Positions 25,920 to 34,999 are shown, counted from the stretch's first letter. The stretch is 64,000 nt of DNA from Vibrio sp. Isolate34 (GCF_022397915.1 NZ_JAKEUO010000007.1:167150-231149), one strand, 5' to 3'. A program made the numbers and translations. The notes: generated from the letters alone by a model not told the origin.

Positions 25920-26549
25920 TTAAGGCACGGCGACAAAATAGATAACAAGTGAGATTGCAGACCCAAACACCGTCCATTTGATGGAAGTATTAAGCGTCTT
26001 TTTCTTAGGTAACAGTAAGCACACGCCAGTCAGCACAAAAAAGATCATCAATAGCGCAGTGATATCGATAAACCATTTCCATACTTCACCGCTGTTACGA
26101 CCTTTATGTAGATCGTTCAACAATGCGATAACGCCGTAGTTAGTGGTTTCGACCTCTACAAACTCAGACGTAACGTCAACAAACACGGAAGCGTTGTAGC
26201 CTGGTCCTTTGAAGTCCATAGACACTTCACCGATGAGCAGCTCACCGTCTTCAATTTCTGCGTAGATGTCCAAACCAGAAGGAACGCCGGAAAGGTTGGC
26301 TTCTTCAAACAAAAACGTTTCAAAGGCTGTCTCGTCAGCTTTTAAACGCCCGTCTTGAACCGTAAATAAACTCGTAGGAAGCGTTAGCGTAGAGCGTTGG
26401 ATATTGGGTTGGCTTGATTCAAACAACTCAGGTCGGTTCAGGGTGATACCTGTCACTGAGAAAAAAAGAACCACGAACAGAAGCGCCATAGAAATATAAA
26501 CATGAAGTCGACGAGCCCATGACTGAACCGCCCTACTTTTTAACGACAT
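25920..26549 (-). CDS. PepSY-associated transmembrane protein
   Basis: Inner-membrane protein of 209 residues. An N-terminal membrane segment (LHVYISMALLFVVLFFSVTG) carries the histidine and TGITLN motif typical of PepSY-TM proteins. A periplasmic domain follows, then NDLHKGRNSGEVWKWFID and a second membrane segment ending in LLPKKK. Related proteins act as ferric-chelate or flavin reductases near TonB receptors, using paired membrane histidines. It is the first gene of the nine-gene operon, just behind a Fur-box-like sequence. ATG at 26549 is preferred, with a TTG three codons earlier as an alternative. Confidence 0.82.
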   Translation of the reverse strand: MSLKSRAVQSWARRLHVYISMALLFVVLFFSVTGITLNRPELFESSQPNIQRSTLTLPTSLFTVQDGRLKADETAFETFLFEEANLSGVPSGLDIYAEIEDGELLIGEVSMDFKGPGYNASVFVDVTSEFVEVETTNYGVIALLNDLHKGRNSGEVWKWFIDITALLMIFFVLTGVCLLLPKKKTLNTSIKWTVFGSAISLVIYFVAVP

Positions 26550-26588
26550 ACAAACCAATACCTATAAATTTTATGGCGACAATTTAGT

Positions 26589-26603
26589 TGATAATCATTC
26601 GTA
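26589..26603 (-). promoter_or_regulatory. Fur-box-like sequence upstream of the metal ABC operon
   Basis: TGATAATCATTCGTA matches the 7-1-7 Fur inverted repeat TGATAATnATTATCA fully in the left half and partly in the right. It lies 40 bases upstream of the PepSY gene start, in the 343-base spacer 26550-26892 that otherwise shows only AT-rich promoter-like sequence. Zur boxes look somewhat similar, so Zur control is an alternative. Confidence 0.62.
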
Positions 26604-26892
26604 TTGGCATTCAATTTACATTGTTTACGTTTGCCGAGTGGCATAAGGAAATTTACATAACATTACATGGGAAGTAATCGAACTGTATGCATATTCTTGC
26701 TAACGTGTACTAAAGGGATTTGATTCGTTCTATTAGAGGTTATCGATAACAGGGTCAAAGCTCAAAAAAACTCAATCTCAACACGCTTGATTGAGATGGG
26801 TTTAAGGTAACAGTTGTGGCTTTAAGGATAGAAAGTTGGGACTATTTGATCACTGGTTTGATGATAGCTAATGAAGCTTAAAAGGATTTGAA

Positions 26893-27213
26893 ATGCGTAT
26901 TTTTGTTTTGGCTTTTGCTGCGCTAGCGACGGCGTGTACCAGCCAAATAATCAGCACGGAAGAACATATTCAACAATACATCGGTTCAGACATAACCGAT
27001 GTACAAGAACGTTATCTCACCGAACGATCACGCCCTATCAGTTTTTGGGCGTCTCGAAACTATGCTTGGATTGAAACCAAGAGGCCGTTAGACAATGGTT
27101 ATACAGTACACGCATTCAAAAACCCTTATCGTGACTGCACTATTAATTGGGTTGCTGATACCAGCGGCGTGATTCAAAGTGCGACGTCCCGCGGTACGAT
27201 GTGCGAGCCTTAA
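26893..27213 (+). CDS. Small predicted lipoprotein
   Basis: A 106-residue protein with a short signal peptide and lipobox LATAC, giving a lipidated Cys15. The mature part is hydrophilic with aromatic residues (FWASRNYAWIETKRP) and two later cysteines (YRDCTINW, GTMCEP) that may form a disulfide. I do not recognise the family. AAAAGGA precedes the ATG. It stands alone on the plus strand between two large minus-strand metal-uptake clusters, whose functions it need not share. Confidence 0.75.
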   Translation: MRIFVLAFAALATACTSQIISTEEHIQQYIGSDITDVQERYLTERSRPISFWASRNYAWIETKRPLDNGYTVHAFKNPYRDCTINWVADTSGVIQSATSRGTMCEP

Positions 27214-27263
27214 CTGACGCACTGGAACGATAAAGTTCAAAAAGCTTTAACCGCCAAAAATTA

Positions 27264-27301
27264 AAAAGGGTGTCATTTGAACCATCAAATGACACCCTTT
27301 T
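27264..27301. terminator. Strong bidirectional terminator
   Basis: A 17-bp perfect stem, AAAAGGGTGTCATTTGA and its complement, with a four-base loop. A-rich and T-rich flanks serve both the lipoprotein gene and the convergent TonB operon. Confidence 0.93.
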
Positions 27302-27343
27302 CTATTGACTACTTTCTCTTGTCTTCTTTTGTGTTAACAGCTG

Positions 27344-28522
27344 TTAGACGTTGCCGTTATCACTAACCGTTCTTAGCTGAGTCAGATATTTAATCCAACC
27401 TTTTGCTTCAGAAGAAGGCTCAATGTTGTTCGCACGTTTCGCTTGAGCAAGAGCATTATCAAGATTCTTTAGCTTGTACCATGAACGTACTTTCGCTAAA
27501 GCAACATCGGCTTGCTTGTTCTTATCTTTCACTTTATCCAAAACAACCAGAGCACGATCGTAGTAACCTTGTTGAACCAGTAACTGAGCCACATTCCAAT
27601 GATATTGCGTGTCTTTTTTCGACGCTAACGTCCACACTTCAATCGCGTTGTCCCACTCTTTCGCTAGCTGCCAGTAGGTTGCTTGCTCAGTCAGAAGTTG
27701 AACGTCGCTGTTCGCGTCATCTAACTTTGCGATCTCTTGTGCTGCACGCTCTGGAATACCACGTTTAGCATAAAGCTGAGCCAGTAGTCGGCGGTCTGAG
27801 TTTTTCAGCTCAACACCTTGTAAATCCGCCAGCGCTAATGTGTTCAATGCATCGCGGTTGCGCTCTAGTCTTAACTGAATGCCCACAAGTTGGCGCCACC
27901 AGTTGTCTTTTTCTGGCTGAAGTTCAATCAAGGTTTTCAGTGTTGGAATAGATTGCTTCCATTGCTTTAACTGTAGTTGCGCACCCAGTTTGAGCGAAAG
28001 AGGCGACAACTCTGCTTTTGAATTGAATTTGTCTCGATTACCGATGGCAACTAAGACTTTCGACCAGTTTTCAATTTGGTATTCAGCTTGTGCAATTCGC
28101 ATCCAAAGCGTGTCTTTCTTTTCTTTTTCTGGCGCTGTTTTCACTAACTCGTAATAGTGCGGAAGCGCGTTTTTAAACTGCTGATCGTTCAACAACAAAT
28201 CAGCCAGCATGCGCTTCGTTATCCAAGCTTGCTCATCAACCAGCAAATTGCTGTCGACCGCATAAGTAAGCTGCTTGATTGCCGTGTCGGTTTTGCCATC
28301 TTGCCAGTAAAACACACCCAACATACGAGCTACGTACGCTTTGTCGTAACCTTTAGAAAGCTCTAAACCTGCAAGTACTTCAATCGCCTGTTTAACCTGT
28401 TCATCTTGAGCAAGCTTATGCGCTTTTTGAACACGAATAGCAGTATATTGGGATAGCTCTTGCGCCTGTGTCGTAAGGGGCAATAATAACAAGCCCATTA
28501 ATATCCATATCTGTTTCATCAT
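27344..28522 (-). CDS. TPR-repeat protein of the TonB2/TonB3-type system
   Basis: Secreted 392-residue protein with a signal peptide (ending AQA, about residue 20) and tetratricopeptide-like helical repeats through most of its length (for example AIEVLAGLELSKGYDKAYVARMLG and later repeats). A TPR gene at the end of vibrio tonB2-type operons is usual; its proposed role is periplasmic scaffolding for the TonB complex. Its ATG overlaps the tonB stop (ATGA), so translation is coupled. It is the last gene of the operon before a strong terminator. Confidence 0.85.
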   Translation of the reverse strand: MMKQIWILMGLLLLPLTTQAQELSQYTAIRVQKAHKLAQDEQVKQAIEVLAGLELSKGYDKAYVARMLGVFYWQDGKTDTAIKQLTYAVDSNLLVDEQAWITKRMLADLLLNDQQFKNALPHYYELVKTAPEKEKKDTLWMRIAQAEYQIENWSKVLVAIGNRDKFNSKAELSPLSLKLGAQLQLKQWKQSIPTLKTLIELQPEKDNWWRQLVGIQLRLERNRDALNTLALADLQGVELKNSDRRLLAQLYAKRGIPERAAQEIAKLDDANSDVQLLTEQATYWQLAKEWDNAIEVWTLASKKDTQYHWNVAQLLVQQGYYDRALVVLDKVKDKNKQADVALAKVRSWYKLKNLDNALAQAKRANNIEPSSEAKGWIKYLTQLRTVSDNGNV

Positions 28523-29139
28523 TTATCCAACTTGAATTCAAAGGTAAATGTTTGACCAAATTGAGCGGTTGATTTTCCATCCACAACCTTAGGCTGATAC
28601 TTGTATTTTTTCAGTGCACGTATCGCTTCACGTTCAAACATGCGACGTGGGTTGGCTTCAATCACTTCAATATCGATTGGGCGTCCTGTTTCATCTATGG
28701 TAAACGACAAACTAACAAAACCTTCAGCGCCGCGCTTCAACGCTTTCGCTGGGTAACGAGGCTCTACTCGATACAAAGGCATTGCCTGTTGGTTTGACCC
28801 AAAATCAGAGAATGTCGGTGCATTAATCGCTAGGCCGTCAATGGATGTGTTCAAATCCAATGAAGGAAAAGAAGACATCGAATTCAGAGGCGTGACTTCA
28901 GCTTGTGACTGAGACGTTTGCGCTTCTGGTGGTGGCTCTGGCATTTCTGGTTTCTCAGGGACGGCACGTTGTCTTCTTTGGACTTCTTGTTCTTGTTCCA
29001 CCATTACCATGTTGAAACTTAACGTCTCGCTATCGTCTGGTGAACGTTGGTGGCCATTATCGACCATCCAAGCCATAAAAGAAAACAGAGCTAAACCCAA
29101 TGCACCCGCTAGCGGTAAAGCAAGAAATAGGCGAATCAT
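28519..29139 (-). CDS. TonB energy-transducing protein (TonB2-type)
   Basis: Inner-membrane protein of 206 residues that couples the proton motive force to outer-membrane receptors. One N-terminal membrane segment (about 5-25), a short proline-rich spacer (PEKPEMPEPPPEAQ) and a C-terminal TonB domain: YPAKALKRGAEGFVSLSFTIDE, then REAIRALKKYKYQP. The spacer is far shorter than in E. coli TonB, as in vibrio TonB2. It lies directly downstream of exbD and overlaps the TPR gene. The natural partners are the receptor gene upstream and other receptors in the genome. Confidence 0.93.
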   Translation of the reverse strand: MIRLFLALPLAGALGLALFSFMAWMVDNGHQRSPDDSETLSFNMVMVEQEQEVQRRQRAVPEKPEMPEPPPEAQTSQSQAEVTPLNSMSSFPSLDLNTSIDGLAINAPTFSDFGSNQQAMPLYRVEPRYPAKALKRGAEGFVSLSFTIDETGRPIDIEVIEANPRRMFEREAIRALKKYKYQPKVVDGKSTAQFGQTFTFEFKLDK

Positions 29140-29158
29140 TTATGAAGATCCTCCAAGA

Positions 29159-29563
29159 TCATCGCTTATCAGCAGCAAGCGCAATGTTTTTAACACCTGC
29201 ACCTTTCGCGGCATCCATCACTTTAACAACAGTACCGTTGTAAGCGTGTTCATCCGCTTGAATAACCAAAGAAGCATCAGGTTGTTCTAGCAACAAGTGC
29301 TCTAACGTCGCTTGTACACGTTCAACATCAACGACACGCTTATCAATGAAAATGTCATTTGCAGATGTAATTGCGACAAAGATGCCCGCATCCTTTTGGC
29401 TAACTACGTTAGAAGCTTGTGGGCGATTGACTTCTACCCCTGATTCACGAACAAATGAACTGGTCACAATAAAGAAAATAAGCATGATAAAGACAATATC
29501 AAGCATCGAAGTAAGGTCTATTTGAGCCTCTTCGTTTTTAGAATGACGTCGACCGAGTCTCAT
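29159..29563 (-). CDS. exbD: ExbD biopolymer transport protein
   Basis: Inner-membrane 134-residue subunit of the ExbB-ExbD motor. One membrane segment (about 22-41) carries the essential aspartate in DLTSMLDIVFIMLIFFIVTSSF. The periplasmic domain ends in AGVKNIALAADKR. It overlaps the exbB stop by 4 bases and is followed by tonB after 19 bases. The catalytic Asp and domain order are normal. Confidence 0.94.
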   Translation of the reverse strand: MRLGRRHSKNEEAQIDLTSMLDIVFIMLIFFIVTSSFVRESGVEVNRPQASNVVSQKDAGIFVAITSANDIFIDKRVVDVERVQATLEHLLLEQPDASLVIQADEHAYNGTVVKVMDAAKGAGVKNIALAADKR

Positions 29564-30120
29564 CGTTGACTCCTTAAAGATTTTTCTAATTTTAATTCTA
29601 AGCGGTTACACACTTTCGCTAAACGTGCATGGACAAACATGCCCGCTAATGCAGCAACCATACCTGCCATGGTTGGCAGCGTTGCTAACGAGATACCTGA
29701 AGCCATCAATTTAGGGTCACTGCTGCCTTGTGTCGCCATAACATCAAAAACAGAGATCATACCGGTTACAGTGCCTAGCAAACCCAACATTGGACAAATA
29801 GCGACTAACAGCTTAATAAAATTCAAGTTTTGGTTAAGCAAGATACTCGCTTGCCCTAACCAACCTTCACGTATGGCTTTAGCATGCCAAGAAGAGTGAT
29901 CTTCTCTTTCATGCCATTTCGCTATCCAAGCTTGGCGTTGCTTAGGAAAGTAGAACGCAAGATAAAGCACACGTTCTACCACAAGCACCCAATACACTAG
30001 GACGACAGCCGCTAGCCACCACAGGACGAATCCGCCCTGCTCCATAAAGCTTGATAAAGACAGCAGCCAGTCACTCGTTAACCAACTCGCTGGTAATAGA
30101 GAACCCGACAAAATATCCAT
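29560..30120 (-). CDS. exbB: ExbB proton-channel protein
   Basis: Inner-membrane motor subunit of 186 residues in the MotA/TolQ/ExbB family. Three hydrophobic segments are visible, the conserved pair being LLGTVTGMISVFDVM and GISLATLPTMAGMVAALAGMFVHA. It shares a 1-base junction with the TtpC-like gene upstream and overlaps exbD downstream. It forms the proton channel with ExbD that energises TonB. Confidence 0.93.
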   Translation of the reverse strand: MDILSGSLLPASWLTSDWLLSLSSFMEQGGFVLWWLAAVVLVYWVLVVERVLYLAFYFPKQRQAWIAKWHEREDHSSWHAKAIREGWLGQASILLNQNLNFIKLLVAICPMLGLLGTVTGMISVFDVMATQGSSDPKLMASGISLATLPTMAGMVAALAGMFVHARLAKVCNRLELKLEKSLRSQR

Positions 30121-31505
30121 TACGCAGCAGTCCCAACTGGTGAAACAACAGCGTTTGATTCAACGGTCTTTTCAGCCTGCTCAGCAACTAGACCAATACC
30201 CTGCTTCTCAAGAATATTGCGAATGTTCTCTGCTTGAGTGCTAAGAATGTTGTGTGCCAGTAGAAGAGGCATTGCCGCAACCAGACCAAGTACCGTCGTT
30301 ACAAGTGCCATCGAAATACCACCCGCCATTACTTTAGGGTCGCCATTACCAAACTGTGTGATCACTTGGAATGTTTCGATCATGCCGGTTACTGTACCTA
30401 AAAGACCTAACATCGGTGCTAGTGCCGCCAATAGCTTAAGCATCGATAGGCCTTTCTCTAGGTGAGTCTGCTCATCAACTACCGCTTCTAAAAGTCGCAG
30501 CTCTAACGCTTCAACCGTTTGGTTTTGTTCTTTGTTGTACACAGCAAGAACACGGCCTAGTGGGTTATTACCCGCTTGCTCAGGGTTCTTAAGTTGCGCA
30601 CGGATTTTCTGGCGTGCGATAGCTAATGAAACACCACGAACTAAGGCGATGATTAGACCAATAGCTAGTAGGCCAATAATCACTTTACCAACCACACCAC
30701 CCGCTTGTAGGCGGTCAGTTAAACTTGGCGTAAGTGCTAATTGCTCCAACATAAACCCGCGAGAAGGATCGACAACCACGTTAGATACTTCACCATTCGA
30801 TAACGAAGAAAGTGACGCTAACGTTGGACCATTTTGTGGTTGTTTAAGATAAGCGATCGCATCTTCACGCTGAGTGTTCCAGCTTACATAGCCTTGCTCT
30901 GTAACAAGACCAATCGAACCTAGGCGGTAAGCGTCAACCTTATTTGTATTACCTTCACCATTAATGAACGCAATTTGAGATTTGCTAAGCTCAGAACTCG
31001 CTTGAATCTGCTCAACCATGCTCATCCACAGACCAGAAAGCTGTGGCATTGATGGCAGGGATTTAGCATCGATAATTTGGTCAACAGTCGCGGTGTGCTC
31101 AGCGCGATCAACGCTATTTACTGTTGAGCTAAGCTCTGCGCCTAGTTCTTTCGCGTTTTGACGAACGACACCGAATAACTCACCAAGGCTACCCGTTTCT
31201 AAACGCAATTTTTCTTCTAAACGAGCAAGCTTGTTTTCATTATCGCTAAAAGTTTTAGTAAGAACGTCTGTCGCGTTTTGAACTGATGTACGTTTCGCTT
31301 CAAGCTCTGCTTTGATCGCTTTAAGCTCTTGTTCAGTCTTTTTGAAGTCAGCTTCACGAACGACGTTGTGAGAAGCCTGGGCACGGTTCTCTGATTTTGC
31401 TTTGTTAATGAGCTGAGCCGTCGAGTCTGAAGCAGAAAATGCAGAAAATGCAGAAAATGAAAGTAATGTCATGCAAAGCAATGCTGCTAATGGTTTTAAG
31501 TTCAT
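30120..31505 (-). CDS. TtpC-like protein (periplasmic coiled-coil fused to an ExbB-like domain)
   Basis: Large 461-residue ExbB relative. The signal sequence is followed by a long coiled coil (about 45-125, EQELKAIKAELEAKRTSVQN) and a periplasmic region. A membrane segment (about 270-290) and a C-terminal MotA/TolQ/ExbB domain come next (APMLGLLGTVTGMIETFQVI, VLGLVAAMPLLLAHNIL). This architecture is TtpC, an extra subunit needed by vibrio TonB2 systems for siderophore uptake. It lies between DUF3450 and exbB genes with 1-base junctions. The signal region has a short repeated SAFSAF segment. Confidence 0.9.
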   Translation of the reverse strand: MNLKPLAALLCMTLLSFSAFSAFSASDSTAQLINKAKSENRAQASHNVVREADFKKTEQELKAIKAELEAKRTSVQNATDVLTKTFSDNENKLARLEEKLRLETGSLGELFGVVRQNAKELGAELSSTVNSVDRAEHTATVDQIIDAKSLPSMPQLSGLWMSMVEQIQASSELSKSQIAFINGEGNTNKVDAYRLGSIGLVTEQGYVSWNTQREDAIAYLKQPQNGPTLASLSSLSNGEVSNVVVDPSRGFMLEQLALTPSLTDRLQAGGVVGKVIIGLLAIGLIIALVRGVSLAIARQKIRAQLKNPEQAGNNPLGRVLAVYNKEQNQTVEALELRLLEAVVDEQTHLEKGLSMLKLLAALAPMLGLLGTVTGMIETFQVITQFGNGDPKVMAGGISMALVTTVLGLVAAMPLLLAHNILSTQAENIRNILEKQGIGLVAEQAEKTVESNAVVSPVGTAA

Positions 31506-32284
31506 TACTTAACCTCCGCAACAGTTAAAGAAACAGGTAAAGTAATCAAGCTTGGAGCAGCTTGTTGGCCAGCAATCTCGTACGCTTTATCTAGCTCTGA
31601 CTTCATAGAGGAATCAAGTTCTTGCCATTGAGCTTCTGTTTGATTCCAAGCCCAGTATTGACTGCCATTTAGGTTACGAGCAACTAAAGAGATACGACCT
31701 AGGTGCAGAACATCTGCCTCGATTGTTTTATCACTCGCCAATGCGACACGACCTTGGTAAACACCCAGCTTAATGCCGTAGTTCATCTCGATTTGGTATG
31801 CCTCTAGGATGCGACGGTATTTCTCAGCATCACTTACGTCAGCACGAGTCATCATTGCTTGTAGCTTTTCTACTCTTTCTAGACGCTGTTCTTTCTTAAT
31901 CGGCACGTCTTTCTCTACCAACTGTTGAAGGCCATCGATCATTTGATACATCAATGGCACGACACCTTGGCGTGTGTATTTGATTTCTTCGATCTGCTCT
32001 TCAATGCTTTGAGCTTCTTGGTTTTGGCTCACAACTAATGCAGCAAGGTGATCGTGATAGATTTCTAGGTTTTTAACTTCTTCTTGCAGACGCTCAATCT
32101 CAGCTTGCAGCATTAAAGTCGCTTGTGAGCTTTTATCAATAACCTTTTGACTCGAAGCCGACGCGTTATTGGTCTTGTTTTGAATTGATTGAGCTTGATC
32201 CAAGCTGTTTGCCATAGAAGACGTTGCAACCAAACTGATGGCAAGCGCTAGGCTAGATTTTAAAAGATTCATAATTGTAGTCAT
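31505..32284 (-). CDS. DUF3450 periplasmic coiled-coil protein of the TonB operon
   Basis: Secreted 259-residue protein with a signal peptide (ending SMA, about residue 25) and long heptad-rich helices (SQATLMLQAEIERLQEEVKNLE, then EAQSIEEQIEEIKYTRQG). It matches DUF3450, which opens vibrio TtpC-TonB operons. Its likely role is periplasmic support of TtpC; this is inference from constant gene order. It is the first gene of the six-gene operon behind a strong Fur-box-like site. A second in-frame ATG at 32272 could also be used. Confidence 0.86.
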   Translation of the reverse strand: MTTIMNLLKSSLALAISLVATSSMANSLDQAQSIQNKTNNASASSQKVIDKSSQATLMLQAEIERLQEEVKNLEIYHDHLAALVVSQNQEAQSIEEQIEEIKYTRQGVVPLMYQMIDGLQQLVEKDVPIKKEQRLERVEKLQAMMTRADVSDAEKYRRILEAYQIEMNYGIKLGVYQGRVALASDKTIEADVLHLGRISLVARNLNGSQYWAWNQTEAQWQELDSSMKSELDKAYEIAGQQAAPSLITLPVSLTVAEVK

Positions 32285-32317
32285 TTACTATAAGAAGAAG
32301 GTCAAATGAATTTTATT

Positions 32318-32336
32318 GATAAGCACTCTCATTATC
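32318..32336 (-). promoter_or_regulatory. Fur box upstream of the TtpC/TonB operon
   Basis: On the minus strand GATAATGAGAGTGCTTATC matches the 19-base Fur consensus GATAATGATAATCATTATC at 15 positions. It lies 34 bases upstream of the DUF3450 start. It predicts iron repression of the whole TonB module. Confidence 0.75.
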
Positions 32337-32389
32337 ATTAAAAGTCACTCACATTACTAGGGATATTTTACCAAATAGCAGAATCACGA

Positions 32390-32415
32390 AAGGGGAAAGT
32401 CGAAACTTTCCCCTT
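32390..32415 (-). terminator. Hairpin terminator after the TonB-dependent receptor gene
   Basis: Perfect 11-bp stem AAGGGGAAAGT / ACTTTCCCCTT around a CGAA loop, 36 bases past the receptor stop. The T tract is short, so termination may be partial. Confidence 0.7.
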
Positions 32416-32450
32416 ACCATTTAGGCTACCAATCGCACCCTACTAACAAA

Positions 32451-34547
32451 TTAGTATTTTACCTGTAAAGTCGCCATGTAGTTGCGGCCTTCGCCGATTA
32501 CTACGTCTTCTGCAAATTGGTGGTTCGAAGAAGTTGAACCACCACCCGCTAAGTATTCTTTGTCAAATACGTTCTCAACGGTTAGACGAGCAACGAAGTC
32601 TAGAGAGTCGTCGTACTTAAGCGTGTATGCTGCACCCATATCGACACGAGCATAGCCATCTTTCTTGAACGTATTCGCACTATCACCGTAGCGAGAACCT
32701 TCGTAGATAAGACCTAAGTTCACATCAACTTCGTTTGTTGCTGCGTAAGTAGACCAAACGCTTGCTGCAAACTCAGGTACGTCAACCGGACGGTTACCTT
32801 CATACGTTTCATGGTTAGTGATTTCAGCATCTAAGTACATTGCAGAACCAGACATAGAGAATTTTTCTGAGATAAAGCCTTGCGCGGCTAACTCAGCACC
32901 ACGGTGAACTTGTTCGCCACCTTGTGTTTTCGTCCAATCGCCTGATGAAGTGTCTTCTACATCCATTGAGATGTTTTCTTGGGTAATATCAAATACCGCA
33001 CCAGAAACGAATAGACGTTCGTCCATCAGTTCCCACTTAGTACCGACTTCGTAAGAAACACCCGTCGCGGCATCAAGAAGTTCGCCATCGTTGGTGTAGT
33101 TACGGCTACCGCTAGAGACAACACCTTGTGGTTCAAAGCTTTCAGAGTAAGAAGCGTAAATGCTACCGTTTGATGCTGGGTGGTAAATCACGCCAAGCTT
33201 AGGTGCTACGTTTTCTTCTGCAACGCCTTCACTTACTTTACGGTCGAAACGAGCACCCGCAAGAACTTGCCATTCGTCATTGATAGTAATCAGATCTTGA
33301 ATGTAGAAACCCCAAGTATCGTAAGTACTCATCTTGCCTAGCGATGTTGGACCCACTGACGGTGCTGGTACCGTTGCATCTGGTGCGTATTCGCCGCTGC
33401 TGAAACGATCCATACCACGGTAATAGCTGTAACCTAACCAGTTAGCGCCGAATAATAGCTGGTGCTCTGTGCCAGCAAGATCAGCGGTTGTCGTTAGATC
33501 GACGTAAGCGGTTCTGAAACGCCATTTATCGTGACGGTAGTTACCACCTTGAGTTACCGTACCGGTACCATCAGGGTTCATATTTTGAAAGCTTGGGTAG
33601 CTTTCCATATCGATACGTTCAAAATCTTGGTAGTTGAAACCTGTTTTTAAAGACCATGTGTCAGTCAGGTTAGCAGCAATATCAAAACCTACGTTCTCAA
33701 CATCGTTTTCAATCTGTGACCACTGCGCATCCCAGATATGCTTGTCGCTACCCACTCGGTTGCCGTCTAGTGTGTATAGTGCACCAGAATCTACGCTGCC
33801 TTCGTCGTTGGTCTTGTCGTAGTGAACAGAAACCATTACGTCTTCAGTTACATCGTAATCAACGAAGACACCACCAATAAAACGCTCTGTTTGTGGTTCA
33901 GTACCGTCACCGTATGTTCTCCAAGAGCCGTAGCTTTCTTTAGATAGAATTGCACGACCACGTAGCGTTTCTGCATCGTTCAGGGCGCCACTTACGTCTA
34001 GAGTTGTACGAGTATGATCATTCGAGCCTATGTCTTGGCTTAAGCTTACTTGTGTATCATAAGTAGGCTTTTTGCTTACCATGTTGATCAAACCACCTGG
34101 TGCAGAAATACCGTAAAGAAGACCAGAAGGTCCTTTAAGTACTTCAACACGCTCAAGTAATTCGATTGGCTGACGGTAGTGAGACCAATGTTGCTGGCCA
34201 TTTTTAAGGAAGCCCGAAGAGCTTTCTACTGAGAAACCACGTAGAGAGAAACGCTCACGGTTACGGCTTGTACCACCCGCACTTACACTCGCGTCATTCT
34301 TAAGAACGTCACCTAGCGTTGTTGCACGCTGTTCATCGATGATTTGCTCATCGATTACTGAAACTTGTCCTGGAGTCTCTAATTGAGTCGCCTCCATGCG
34401 CATTGCTGTTGTGTTCGTGTCGGCTTTGTAACCGTAGTCACGACCTTCAACAACCATGTGCTCGTCTGTTTTTACTGTTTCTGCCAATACTGCTGGTGAA
34501 GCTAATACTGCGCCGATCACTAAAGCCAATGGGCTCTTTGAAAACAT
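32451..34547 (-). CDS. TonB-dependent siderophore-type outer-membrane receptor
   Basis: Outer-membrane receptor of 698 residues. The signal peptide ends about residue 22 (VLA), with a TonB-box-like segment shortly after (EHMVVEG). The plug domain has TPGQVSVIDEQII, RGFSVE and VEVLKGPSGLLYGISAPGGLINMVSKKP, and a 22-strand barrel ends in ATLQVKY with a terminal aromatic residue. It belongs to the FhuE/FpvA-like siderophore group; the ligand is unknown. A very good Fur box lies upstream, and the co-oriented TtpC/TonB operon lies downstream. Together with the adjacent metal ABC operon it may serve metallophore uptake, but no siderophore-type ABC gene is present. Confidence 0.93.
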   Translation of the reverse strand: MFSKSPLALVIGAVLASPAVLAETVKTDEHMVVEGRDYGYKADTNTTAMRMEATQLETPGQVSVIDEQIIDEQRATTLGDVLKNDASVSAGGTSRNRERFSLRGFSVESSSGFLKNGQQHWSHYRQPIELLERVEVLKGPSGLLYGISAPGGLINMVSKKPTYDTQVSLSQDIGSNDHTRTTLDVSGALNDAETLRGRAILSKESYGSWRTYGDGTEPQTERFIGGVFVDYDVTEDVMVSVHYDKTNDEGSVDSGALYTLDGNRVGSDKHIWDAQWSQIENDVENVGFDIAANLTDTWSLKTGFNYQDFERIDMESYPSFQNMNPDGTGTVTQGGNYRHDKWRFRTAYVDLTTTADLAGTEHQLLFGANWLGYSYYRGMDRFSSGEYAPDATVPAPSVGPTSLGKMSTYDTWGFYIQDLITINDEWQVLAGARFDRKVSEGVAEENVAPKLGVIYHPASNGSIYASYSESFEPQGVVSSGSRNYTNDGELLDAATGVSYEVGTKWELMDERLFVSGAVFDITQENISMDVEDTSSGDWTKTQGGEQVHRGAELAAQGFISEKFSMSGSAMYLDAEITNHETYEGNRPVDVPEFAASVWSTYAATNEVDVNLGLIYEGSRYGDSANTFKKDGYARVDMGAAYTLKYDDSLDFVARLTVENVFDKEYLAGGGSTSSNHQFAEDVVIGEGRNYMATLQVKY

Positions 34548-34654
34548 GTCCTTTACTCCGCTTTTATTCTTTTAGACGAACACTTTGTTCTTTATTCGAT
34601 GTGTTCGCTGAACCGTTACCGGTACCACTGAATTGTTTCGGGAGTGAATATAAG

Positions 34655-34669
34655 TGATAACTATTACCA
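34655..34669 (-). promoter_or_regulatory. Fur box upstream of the receptor gene
   Basis: TGATAACTATTACCA matches the 7-1-7 Fur motif TGATAATnATTATCA at 12 of 14 positions, about 110 bases upstream of the receptor start. The divergent spacer 34548-35107 (560 bases) holds this site and the CRP-like site; I see no ORF or other structure in it. Confidence 0.75.
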
Positions 34670-34983
34670 TTTGCATTAAATTTACATTCTTTGCATTCGT
34701 AAAGTTTTGTAAAGGCCTATCAGCGAGCCATATTTGAAGAGATCAACAAAACCAATTCAATACAGATAGTTAAGGCTCATTGACGTAAATCGAGTGGCTA
34801 TCTCCACCGAATTTTTTGAAACACGGATATAGGCTCAGTCAATTGAAGACGTGAAGATTGATAAGAAAATCATATCTTCTTATTTACTACCTTTGAAACG
34901 ACAAATTTATGTATAAAACCCTCGATGGATGTAAATTAATGGTGAATTATTTTGTTTTTATTTGTTTAATTTACACAATTATC

Positions 34984-34999
34984 AGTGATTTTGATCACA
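34984..34999 (+). promoter_or_regulatory. CRP-like site upstream of the symporter gene
   Basis: AGTGATTTTGATCACA matches the CRP consensus TGTGA-N6-TCACA at nine of ten positions with correct spacing. It lies 109 bases upstream of the symporter ATG. It suggests cAMP-CRP activation when preferred carbon sources run low. Confidence 0.75.
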
